From JBNJGB01 sp051747385 (GTDB lineage Bacteria > Myxococcota_A > UBA9042 > PHBI01 > JACKFB01): a DNA stretch of 64,000 nucleotides. A program made the position numbers and the translations under genes. Positions 1-7,054 of the stretch are shown here, one piece after another. Location of the stretch: contig JBNJGB010000014.1 in NCBI GenBank assembly GCA_051747385.1, positions 62,001 through 126,000 of the forward strand, in the 5' to 3' direction. The stretch's first letter is position 1. The number at the start of each line of letters is the position of its first letter. The notes beneath the pieces are model-generated. The model made no database searches and was not told the origin of the DNA. It was given only the letters and a program-made list of their open reading frames with translations.

Positions 1-57
1 CTCGTACCACGGCAGGACGTCCGCGGTGCGCTCGACCTCGAGGGGCGCGGCGGTCAT
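1..57 (-). CDS. 5' end of a NorQ/NirQ-like MoxR-type AAA ATPase (partial)
   Basis: Only the first 19 codons lie inside the window. The ATG at 57-55 overlaps the norB stop in an ATGA arrangement, so it is translationally coupled to norB. The visible peptide ends in VLPWYE, which resembles the N-terminal (L)P(Y/F)YEPVG segment of NorQ/NirQ ATPases. These MoxR-family chaperones help insert the metal centre into nitric oxide reductase and are usual neighbours of norCB. The identification rests on position and six residues, so another nor accessory gene is possible. Confidence 0.45.
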   Translation of the reverse strand, partial: MTAAPLEVERTADVLPWYE

Positions 58-1433
58 GCGGGCACCTCCGCGAGCTCGGGCTCACCCTCGGCCCCGCTCT
101 CCGCGCGGGCCGACTCCACCTCCATGGGCAGGCCGTGCCTGGCGAAGTCGACGACGAAGAGGGTGACGCCGATGGTGAACAGGGTCGCGGCGAGGATGAG
201 GGCGACGAAGTGCACCTCGATGGCCTCCTGGACATTGAGGAAGTCCATGCCGGTCATGCGCTCCATGTAGACCTGGGCGATACCGGCCACCGCGAAGGCG
301 CCGGTCATGCCGAGCATGCCCACGTTGGAGCACCAGAAGGCCCAGGACTGCATCCAGCCGTTGTAGCGCTTCCGGCCGGTCATCTCCGGCAGGGAGTAGC
401 TGATGATGGCGAGCACCAGGAGCGCGTAGGCGCCCCAGAAGGCCAGGTGGCCGTGGGTGGCCGTCACCAGGGTCCCGTGGGTCCAGATGTTCACCTGGGG
501 CAGCGTGTGCGCGAAGCCCAGGAAGCCCGCGCCGAGGAAGCTCAACACGCAGGTGGCCAGGGTCCACTGCAGCGCCATCCGGTTGGGGTGCTGCCTGCCC
601 CCCTTCTTCGCCATGGCGAGGCCGTACCAGAGCATGCCGAGGAACGCGAGGGGCTCCAGGGCGCTGAAGATGCCGCCGACGGCCAGCCAGTACTCGGGGG
701 CGCCGATGAAGTAGTAGTGGTGGCCCGTGCCGAGGATGCCGGACAGGAAGGTGAAGCCGACGATGACGTAGAGCCACTTCTCGATGACCTCGCGGTCGAC
801 GCCGGTCATCTTGATGAGCAGGTAGGCGAGGATGCCGCCCATCACCAGCTCCCAGACGCCCTCGACCCAGAGGTGGACGACCCACCAGCGGAAGTAGGAG
901 TCGAAGACCTGGTTGTCGAAGTGGATCATGCCGGGCAGGTACAGCAGCGCCGCCATGACCAGGCCGAAGTACAGGACGATGGAGGTGGTCGTGTACCGGC
1001 GCGCCTTCCAGATGGTCATGCCGATGTTGCCGACGAACATCAGGACGTTGGCCACCACCAGCCAGTCGAGGGGGCGCGGGATCTCGAGGAACTTCCGGCC
1101 CTCCCACCAGTTGAAGTGGAAGCCGACCAGGGCGACGACGCCGACGACGACGAGGGAGGCCCACTGGACGATCGCCAGCTTCGGCGACCAGAGCTCACGC
1201 TCGCACTCGTCGGGGACGATCCAGTAGGCGGCGCCCATGAAGCCCGACAGGAGCCACACCACGAGGAGGTTCGTGTGGGTGGCGCGGGCGGCGTTGAAGG
1301 GGATCCACTCGTGCAGGACGTCGTAGCCCGCGTGGGCGAAGGCCATGATGAAGCCGTAGACGATCTGCAGGCAGAACAGCAGCATGCAGGTGGCGAAGAA
1401 GAGCCACGCGATCCTCTGGGAACGGTAGTTCAC
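54..1433 (-). CDS. norB: nitric oxide reductase large subunit NorB
   Basis: 459 residues with about 12 hydrophobic segments, the usual size for NorB. This haem-copper-oxidase-fold membrane subunit reduces NO to N2O at a haem b3/non-haem iron site. Visible hallmarks are the early His in ATHTNLLVVWL (about residue 53), the Glu-containing VEGVWELVMGG helix, the paired His in GTGHHYYF, and the late haem-ligand helix THGHLAFWGAY. It lacks the long N-terminal quinol-oxidase extension of qNor, so it should take electrons from the NorC-like cytochrome encoded 11 bases upstream. The stop overlaps the next gene (norQ-like). An acidic tail follows the last helix. Function could be respiratory denitrification or NO detoxification. 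Confidence 0.95.
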   Translation of the reverse strand: MNYRSQRIAWLFFATCMLLFCLQIVYGFIMAFAHAGYDVLHEWIPFNAARATHTNLLVVWLLSGFMGAAYWIVPDECERELWSPKLAIVQWASLVVVGVVALVGFHFNWWEGRKFLEIPRPLDWLVVANVLMFVGNIGMTIWKARRYTTTSIVLYFGLVMAALLYLPGMIHFDNQVFDSYFRWWVVHLWVEGVWELVMGGILAYLLIKMTGVDREVIEKWLYVIVGFTFLSGILGTGHHYYFIGAPEYWLAVGGIFSALEPLAFLGMLWYGLAMAKKGGRQHPNRMALQWTLATCVLSFLGAGFLGFAHTLPQVNIWTHGTLVTATHGHLAFWGAYALLVLAIISYSLPEMTGRKRYNGWMQSWAFWCSNVGMLGMTGAFAVAGIAQVYMERMTGMDFLNVQEAIEVHFVALILAATLFTIGVTLFVVDFARHGLPMEVESARAESGAEGEPELAEVPA

Positions 1434-1444
1434 TTACGTACTCC

Positions 1445-2146
1445 TCACTTCTGCTTCATCAGGAAGGTCACGAGCTCGTCCCGCTGGGCCTCGCTCAGGC
1501 CGAGGTCCGGCATGGCGGTGCCGGGCTTCACCGACTGGGGATCCTCCAGCCAGGCGTTCAGCTCCTCGGGGTCGTCGAACCGGGCCCCCACGCCGTCGAG
1601 CGCAGGACCGACGTTCCCGCCCGACCCGCCGAGGCTGTGACAGGCCGTGCAGAGCTGGCTGAAAATCTCGGGACGATCCCCGACGTGGGCCTGGCCCTTC
1701 GTGGCGGCACCCGCCGACTTCGCCTCGTCGCCGTAGATCGGATCGGCCGGGAAGCCGTTGGTGTCGATCCCGCCGACCCAGTCGAGGAAGGCGACGACGT
1801 CCGAGATCTCCTGCTCGGTGAAGTCGTATTGCACCATCCGGCGGCGGCCGGGGTACATGGCCTCCGGGTCCTTCAGGAAGGTGCGGATCCAAGGCTTGCC
1901 GCGCCGCTCCACCACCTTGGTCAGCTCCGGAGCGTAGTAGGCGCCCTCGCCGAGCAGGGTGTGGCAGCCCATGCAGTTGTTGTCGTTCCAGACGTCGTGG
2001 CCGCGGACCACCGACTCCGACATGTGCCGGGTCTGCGAGCGCGCTGGCGTCTGCTGGACCGTGTCCACGGTCAGCCAGATGAAGACCCCGCTACACAGCA
2101 CCGTTCCGCCGAGGAAGAAGGTCCTGGCGGCAGATTTGGACAGCAT
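1445..2146 (-). CDS. norC: NorC-type cytochrome c subunit with a second C-terminal haem domain
   Basis: 233 residues. I start at the ATG at 2146 (MLSKSAARTFF) because GAGGAGAA lies just upstream; an ATG-initiated frame at 2203 adds 19 unlikely residues. An N-terminal membrane anchor (about residues 8-28) is followed by a classical NorC domain with the haem site CMGCH, then GEGAYYAPELTKV and AMYPGRRRMVQYDF. Canonical NorC ends soon after the GGIDTNGFP segment, but here a linker and a second cytochrome c domain follow, with CTACH and a late Met in GTAMPDLG as a likely axial ligand. It feeds electrons to NorB. The fused second haem domain is unusual and may let the complex accept electrons from a different donor. 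Confidence 0.92.
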   Translation of the reverse strand: MLSKSAARTFFLGGTVLCSGVFIWLTVDTVQQTPARSQTRHMSESVVRGHDVWNDNNCMGCHTLLGEGAYYAPELTKVVERRGKPWIRTFLKDPEAMYPGRRRMVQYDFTEQEISDVVAFLDWVGGIDTNGFPADPIYGDEAKSAGAATKGQAHVGDRPEIFSQLCTACHSLGGSGGNVGPALDGVGARFDDPEELNAWLEDPQSVKPGTAMPDLGLSEAQRDELVTFLMKQK

Positions 2147-2262
2147 CCCGTGTTCTCCTCTCCCGTTCGGTGTCGGCGCGCCACCCGGCGCAGCCGCGTT
2201 CAACGGCAGGGGGGGAACGCAAGGGACGTGCCACGGCCCAATCCACTGGAATCACTCGACGG

Positions 2263-2323
2263 GTTGTCCCGATGACCACGGGGTGTCGTCGTCATCGGGA
2301 CGACGTGTCGTCCTTTCGACGAC
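2263..2323. promoter_or_regulatory. Inverted repeats upstream of norC (candidate operator)
   Basis: GTCCCGATGAC at 2266-2276 and its exact reverse complement GTCATCGGGAC at 2291-2301 form an 11-bp inverted repeat with a 14-bp spacer. A second smaller repeat, GTCGTC (2307-2312) and GACGAC (2318-2323), follows directly. They lie about 120-175 bases upstream of the norC start, between it and the decayed transposase. A regulator-binding site is an inference. The spacing does not match an FNR/NNR box, and an IS end is an alternative. Confidence 0.4.
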
Positions 2324-2365
2324 GACGCCGGGGCAGACGCCTGTCGTTCGCTCACGAGTGCCGGG

Positions 2366-2916
2366 GGTTCGGCGTTCGAGGCGTCCGCCGCGCACGCCGT
2401 GCCAGGCCGGGGACATCGGCGGACTCCCGGCGAGCAGCTCCGAGCCGACCTCCGCCGACTGGCCCGCCCGCTCCGACGTGGCGAGGGAGCAGCGAAGCTG
2501 GTGCGCCCGGCACGTCCGCCGCTGCTTCGTGGACCCGTTCGTGAAGGCGGAGGCGCGATCGGCGTGCAGCGGGCCCTGCGGAGGCCCGCAGGGCGCCTCG
2601 ACGGTCTCGGGGTGGCGCGCTCGGTGACCATGCGCGCGCTGGCGGGGCCGCTCGCGAGGCTCGAGACATGCCGCCGCTCGCCACCCTGCTCCGAGGCCGT
2701 CCCGCCGGCGTACTACACCGGTTGCGCCCGGACGTGTGCGTGCGGCCCGCTCGTGGCGGCCTCCGAGGCCTCCGAGACCCGCTCTTCGCATCGGCTCACG
2801 GTGTCCGACGAGACGTGGACGCCAGGCAGGCATCGAGCCACCGCCTTCGCGCGGCGCCGGTTCAACCGCCACGTGCCCGTCGTGGACGCCACCGTCGCAG
2901 TCAGGCGAGGCGCGGA
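2366..2916 (-). pseudogene. Decayed, frameshifted IS66-family transposase (TnpC-like)
   Basis: Two minus-strand frames together resemble the middle of an IS66 TnpC. Frame A (about 2916-2713) reads APRLTATVAS, WRLNRRRAK, SSDTVSRCEERVSEA and AHVRAQPV, matching the region that leads into the first catalytic Asp, then hits a stop. Frame B (about 2605-2366) reads GPLHADRASAF, TKQRRTCRAHQLR, SERAGQSAEVG and WHGVRGG, matching the second catalytic Asp region and the CWAHLLRDFQ-like segment. The expected HADET catalytic motif has decayed (YAGGTA). Both ends are missing, so this is a dead fragment between norC and the PLC-like gene. It explains the otherwise empty 0.8-kb gap. Confidence 0.72.
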
Positions 2917-2968
2917 GGCAGGCGTCGCCGGAACCCCCGATTGCCCCCCAGGAGCTCGCCGAATGCCG

Positions 2969-3895
2969 CTACCGGCCCTCGGGGGGGAGGCCATTGAGAG
3001 CGTCGACGACTTCGAAGAGGTCGCCGGTGGCGTAGTGGTCTACGGCGATGAAGTTGGGGAGCTGGCCGGAGGCGGCCTGGCAGTCGGTGGCGCGGCCGTG
3101 GAGGACCTCGAAGGAGTTGGTGGTGGCGGCGCCCTCGCGCCAGGGAGCGCCGCCCTCGTGGATCCAGTGGTTGAGCAGGAAGAGCGGGTTGTCGGGGTCG
3201 CCGCGGTTGGGCTCGCAGGTGAACTCCTCGCGGCTCTCGTAGCTGTAGGGGGTGTCCCAGGCGAGAGCCCAGACGTGGTGGAGCCAGGCGGGCGGCGGGT
3301 CGGCGTTCTCGGCCGTGACGAGCAGGCGCGTGTCGGCGTCGATCATCTCGGCGAGGGTGGGCCAGCCCTGGGCTGGGTCGTGGGTGTAGGCGTAGTCGGC
3401 GAGGCCGGCGGACTCGACCGCGGCGGCGAGATCCTCGTCGGGGACGTGGTCCTCGAAGATGAGGACGAGTACCTCGCGCGGGTGGGCCTCGAGGAAGGCG
3501 CGGATGTCGGCCAGGCCGTCGGCGAGGAGGCGCATGCCCAGGAACTCGTGGCAGACGCCGTGGCAGAGCCGGAGGTCGCCCTCATGCTCGTGGACGTCGA
3601 GCATCATGCCGCGGATGCCGTCCTCGAGCTGGCGGGCGATGCCGTGCTGCTGGTTCGGCGGGACCCACTCGTCGTCCGTGTTGGACATGGCGTTGTGGGT
3701 CATGGGGATGGTGATCTCGGGGAGCGTCCGGTCGCACAGTGCGGGGTGGCCGTTGCAGGCCGGCTCGTCAGCGGCGTCCGACTCCGGGGCGTCGGGCTCC
3801 GACACGTCCGCCGTGACATCGGAGACGTCGGTGCCCTCGCAGGCGGCGAGGAGGAGGAGCGGGACGAGGAGGTTCGGCAGGAGGAGGCGCTTCAT
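2969..3895 (-). CDS. PI-PLC-like phosphodiesterase lipoprotein
   Basis: 308 residues. A short signal peptide ends in the lipobox LLAAC (Cys19), followed by an Asp/Glu-rich linker typical of lipoproteins in this window. The mature part resembles the phosphatidylinositol-specific phospholipase C X domain / PLC-like phosphodiesterase superfamily. It has PMTHNAMS with the likely catalytic His67, then IRGMMLDVH, and a second candidate His in LCHGVC (about 112), then EVLVLIFEDH. Several Cys (CNGH, CDRT, CHGVC) suggest disulfides outside the cytoplasm. The substrate cannot be predicted; many bacterial members of this fold are uncharacterised. The start is fixed by the signal peptide. It is transcribed divergently from tex. 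Confidence 0.75.
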   Translation of the reverse strand: MKRLLLPNLLVPLLLLAACEGTDVSDVTADVSEPDAPESDAADEPACNGHPALCDRTLPEITIPMTHNAMSNTDDEWVPPNQQHGIARQLEDGIRGMMLDVHEHEGDLRLCHGVCHEFLGMRLLADGLADIRAFLEAHPREVLVLIFEDHVPDEDLAAAVESAGLADYAYTHDPAQGWPTLAEMIDADTRLLVTAENADPPPAWLHHVWALAWDTPYSYESREEFTCEPNRGDPDNPLFLLNHWIHEGGAPWREGAATTNSFEVLHGRATDCQAASGQLPNFIAVDHYATGDLFEVVDALNGLPPEGR

Positions 3896-4000
3896 GAGCG
3901 CAGGCTAGCACGCGGGCGGATGGCCGCAGGAGGCGGTTTCGGGACGGGGGCGACGCGGGCTATGGTCTGCGCCCCCCGAGTTGCCCAGGAGGCCGATTCG

Positions 4001-6166
4001 ATGAGCGACACCGCCCCCGCGTATGATCCGACCCCGCAGATCGCCCGCGACCTGAAGCTGCCGAAGGCCGGCGTGGCCCGCGTCGTGTCGCTCCTCGCGG
4101 ACGGGAACACCATCCCGTTCATCGCGCGGTACCGGAAGGAGGCCACCGGCGGCCTGGACGAGGTGGCGATCCGCGGCGTCCAGGAGCGGCGCGAATACCT
4201 GGAGGCCCTCGAGGACCGGCGGCGCACGATCCTGGAGAGCATCGAGGAGCAGGGGAAGCTCACGAAGGAGCTGCGGGGGGAGATCCGGCGGGCCGAGACG
4301 AAGGCGGAGCTGGAGGACCTCTACCTGCCCTTCAAGCCGAAGCGGCGGACGAAGGCGACCATCGCCCGGGAGCGGGGCCTGGAGCCGCTGGCCCGGCGCA
4401 TCCTCGCGCAGCCCCGGGACGGGAACCCCCGGAAGGAGGCCGCGCGGTTCGTGGACCGGGGACGGGACGTGCCGAGCGCGGATGGGGCGCTGGAGGGGGC
4501 CCGACACATCGTGGCCGAGGCCGTGGCCGAGACGCCCGGGGTCCGCGCGGGGCTCCGGAAGGTCTTCCGGCGGGACGGGCTGCTGGTGTCCAAGGCGAAG
4601 AAGGGCGCGAAGAAGGAGCGCACGCGGTTCGAGGAGTACTACGACTACCGCGAGCCGGTGCGCCGCGTGCCGTCCCACCGCTACCTGGCCGTCCGGCGGG
4701 GCGAGCGGGAGGGCGTGCTGCGCGTGTCCGTGGACGTGGACGCCCGGGACGTGTTGCCGAAGATCGAGCGCGAGATGGGCCTGGACCGCCGCTCTCCCTG
4801 GTCGCGGGAGATGGCGACCGCGGTGGAGGACGCCTGGAAGCGCCTGCTCGTGCCCAGCATGACCCACGACGCCCTGGCCGCCCTCAAGCTGGCCGCCGAC
4901 CGGGATGCCGTGGACGTCTTCGCGCGGAACCTGCGGAACCTGCTCCTGGCGGCGCCGCTGGGGGGCCGGCCCGTGGTGGCCGTCGACCCCGGCCTGCGCA
5001 CGGGGAGCAAGTGCGTCGCTCTGGACGCCACGGGGCGCTTCCTCGACCACATGGTCGTCTATCCCGCGCGGGGCAAGGACGCCGAGCGGGAGGCGGCGGA
5101 GGACCTGGTGGCCCTGGTCCGGCGACACGGCCCGGACGCGGTGGCGATCGGCAACGGGACCGGCGGGCGCGAGATGGAGCGCCTGGCCCGGCGCGCGCTG
5201 AAGGACGCCGGCCTCTCCGAGGTGGTCGTCGTGCAGGTCAACGAGGCCGGGGCGAGCGTCTACAGCGCCTCGGACATCGCCCGGGAGGAGTTCCCGGACC
5301 TGGACCTCACCGTGCGCGGGGCCATCTCCATCGGGCGGCGGCTGCAGGATCCCCTGGCCGAGCTGGTGAAGATCGACCCGAAGTCCATCGGGGTCGGCCA
5401 GTACCAGCACGACGTGGACCAGGGCCTGCTCCAGCGGAAGCTCGACGAGGTGGTGGAGTCCTGCGTGAACCAGGTGGGCGTGGACCTGAACACGGCCAGC
5501 GCGCCGCTCCTGGCGCGGGTGGCGGGCATCGGGCCGAAGACCGCGCAGAACGTGGTGGCACGGCGCGAGGAGCGCGGGCCGTTCCGGGGGCGGCGCGACC
5601 TGCTGGACGTGGCGGGGCTGGGCCCGAAGACCTTCGAGCAGTGCGCGGGGTTCCTGCGGGTGCGCGGGTCATCGAACCCGCTGGACGCGTCGGCGGTGCA
5701 CCCGGAGCGGTACGGCCTGGTGAAGCGCATCGCGCGGGACCTGGGCGCCTCCCTGGACGACCTGGTCGGCGATCCGGCCCTGGTGGACCGCATCGACCCG
5801 CGCCGCTACGTGGACGACGAGGTCGGCGAGCCGACCCTGCGGGACATCCTCGCGGAGCTCCGCAAGCCCGGCCTGGACCCGCGCGAGGACTTCGAGCCTC
5901 CGCGGTTCCGCGAGGACGTGGAGAGCCTCGAGGACCTGGAGGTCGGCATGGTCCTGGAGGGGGTCGTCACCAACGTGACCGCGTTCGGGGCCTTCGTGGA
6001 CGTCGGGGTCCACCAGGACGGCCTGGTGCACGTGTCGAAGCTGGCCCGGCGCTTCGTGAAGAACCCGGCGGACGTGGTGGCGGCGGGGGACCGCATCACC
6101 GTGAAGGTGCTGGACGTGGACCTGCAGCGGCGCCGGATCTCGCTGGACGCGCGGGGGGACGGCTGA
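4001..6166 (+). CDS. tex: Tex-family RNA-binding transcription accessory protein
   Basis: 721 residues, starting at ATG 4001 behind a perfect AGGAGG at 3987-3992; the open frame runs far upstream but has no coding signal there. The order is an N-terminal Tex helical domain (IPFIARYRKEATGGLDE near residues 45-60, LYLPFKPKRRTKA near 105-120), a YqgF/RuvX-like RNase H-fold domain (VVAVDPGLRTGSK, about 324), helix-hairpin-helix motifs (LLARVAGIGPKTAQNV and DLLDVAGLGPKTFEQ, about 500-550) and a C-terminal S1 RNA-binding domain (about 645-720, GMVLEGVVTNVTAFGAFVDV). Tex/Spt6-like proteins bind nucleic acid and act in transcription. It lacks the basic tail after S1 seen in some homologues. Confidence 0.97.
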   Translation: MSDTAPAYDPTPQIARDLKLPKAGVARVVSLLADGNTIPFIARYRKEATGGLDEVAIRGVQERREYLEALEDRRRTILESIEEQGKLTKELRGEIRRAETKAELEDLYLPFKPKRRTKATIARERGLEPLARRILAQPRDGNPRKEAARFVDRGRDVPSADGALEGARHIVAEAVAETPGVRAGLRKVFRRDGLLVSKAKKGAKKERTRFEEYYDYREPVRRVPSHRYLAVRRGEREGVLRVSVDVDARDVLPKIEREMGLDRRSPWSREMATAVEDAWKRLLVPSMTHDALAALKLAADRDAVDVFARNLRNLLLAAPLGGRPVVAVDPGLRTGSKCVALDATGRFLDHMVVYPARGKDAEREAAEDLVALVRRHGPDAVAIGNGTGGREMERLARRALKDAGLSEVVVVQVNEAGASVYSASDIAREEFPDLDLTVRGAISIGRRLQDPLAELVKIDPKSIGVGQYQHDVDQGLLQRKLDEVVESCVNQVGVDLNTASAPLLARVAGIGPKTAQNVVARREERGPFRGRRDLLDVAGLGPKTFEQCAGFLRVRGSSNPLDASAVHPERYGLVKRIARDLGASLDDLVGDPALVDRIDPRRYVDDEVGEPTLRDILAELRKPGLDPREDFEPPRFREDVESLEDLEVGMVLEGVVTNVTAFGAFVDVGVHQDGLVHVSKLARRFVKNPADVVAAGDRITVKVLDVDLQRRRISLDARGDG

Positions 6167-6241
6167 CGGTGGTGGCGTGCCGCGCGGCGTGGAGTCGGGG
6201 CCGGCGCGGAATTCGCGCAACAAATCGGCCCCAGCCGCTCA

Positions 6242-6365
6242 TAGGGTGGGTGGGTGGGGGGTGGCCCACCCGCGCGCGAGGGCCGCGGCTGGACACGAAT
6301 GGGGCGCCGACGCCCGCCGAGGTGGCCCACCCGCGCGAGGGCCGGGGTGTTCCGGGGTGTTCCGT
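6242..6365. repeat. Short direct repeats upstream of the selenoprotein gene
   Basis: GGTGGCCCACCCGCGCG followed by AGGGCCG occurs at about 6260-6285 and again at 6321-6344, differing by a 2-base insertion. A tandem 10-bp unit, CCGGGGTGTT, follows twice at 6342-6361. The core GTGGCCCAC is nearly palindromic. The 274-base gap between tex and the selenoprotein gene holds no other gene. Function is unknown. Confidence 0.6.
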
Positions 6366-6440
6366 GGTGGCGGCCGGCGCCGTACTGGCCGCTGGCGGGC
6401 GATGCTGTAGGATCACCTCCGCAACGCAGGGAGGGAGCAC

Positions 6441-6998
6441 ATGACCGACGCCGGCGAGAGGCTGGAGGACCTGACCGTCCTCGACCTGGAGGAACGGGCG
6501 GAGCGACTGGGGAAGCTGTGGGCGGAGCGGCCGGTCGTGGTGGTCTTCCTGCGCCACTACGGCTGAATGTTCTGTCGCGAGCGGGCCGCTCGCTTCGCAG
6601 ACCACGTGGACGAGATCCGCTCGCTCGGGGCGGAGATCCACGCCGTCGGCAACGGGACGCCCCACATGGCGCGGGACTTCGCGTCCCGGTTCGACGTGTC
6701 GTTCCCGCTGTGGACCGATCCCTCCCGGCAGACCTATCGCGCCCTCGGGATGAAGCGGGCGTTCGGCCTGGGGCTGAAGTCGTTGGTCCGCGGGCGGCGC
6801 GCCATGGCCGCCGGACACAGGCAGGGCCGGACCCAGGGCGATCCCTGGCAGCAGGGCGGCGCCGTCGTGATCACCCCGCGGGGCGAGGTGATCTGGAGCC
6901 ACGTGGACGAGGGCGCGGGCGAGGAGATCCCCGTCGAGGACCTCCTGGACGCCCTGCGCGGCCTGGAGGGCGAGCCGGCCGAAAGATCGAGCAAATAG
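6441..6998 (+). CDS. Peroxiredoxin-like selenoprotein (UxxC; AhpC/TSA_2, SelU/PRXL2-like), read through TGA as Sec
   Basis: Translating from ATG 6441 (GGAGGGAG just upstream) gives 41 residues ending VVVVFLRHYG, then an in-frame TGA (6564-6566), then MFCRERAARF and 140 further residues to TAG at 6998. Read as selenocysteine, the product is 185 residues with the redox site U42-M-F-C45. In cysteine homologues of this thioredoxin-fold family the same place reads FLRHFGCxFCRE. Both halves are needed: the upstream part supplies the beta strand before the active site and the downstream part has the rest of the fold (FPLWTDPSRQTYRALG; GGAVVITPRGEVIW). A SECIS-like hairpin sits at 6577-6593. Predicted role: thiol/peroxide reduction. 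Ordinary gene callers would start at the ATG at 6567 and lose the active site. Confidence 0.88.
6564..6601 (+). promoter_or_regulatory. Sec codon (TGA) and bacterial SECIS-like stem-loop
   Basis: Ten bases after the TGA a 17-nt hairpin, GCGAGCGGGCCGCTCGC (6577-6593), forms a 7-bp perfect stem with loop GGC whose first base is G. An outer stem TCTG (6571-6574) / CAGA (6598-6601) closes it. Bacterial SECIS elements lie within the coding region just downstream of UGA and need a G at the start of the apical loop for SelB binding. The 17-nt upper hairpin and about 10-nt spacing closely resemble the Escherichia coli fdhF element. selB, selA, selC and selD are not in this window. Confidence 0.8.
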
Positions 6999-7054
6999 CG
7001 CGTTTCGCTCACGCGTCTCATACTCCGTGAACCGAACGCGGAGATGGTGACGCG

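Noticed and set aside
2399..6166. 1255-residue frame on the plus strand in phase with tex
   Set aside because: Only the part from ATG 4001 behind AGGAGG matches Tex. The upstream part overlaps a real minus-strand lipoprotein gene and is antisense translation of it and of the IS66 remnant.
6567..6998. 143-codon frame beginning MFCRERAARF as a stand-alone protein
   Set aside because: It lacks the first strand of the thioredoxin fold, has no ribosome-binding site of its own, and its ATG is the codon right after the TGA; the Sec read-through gene from 6441 explains it better.
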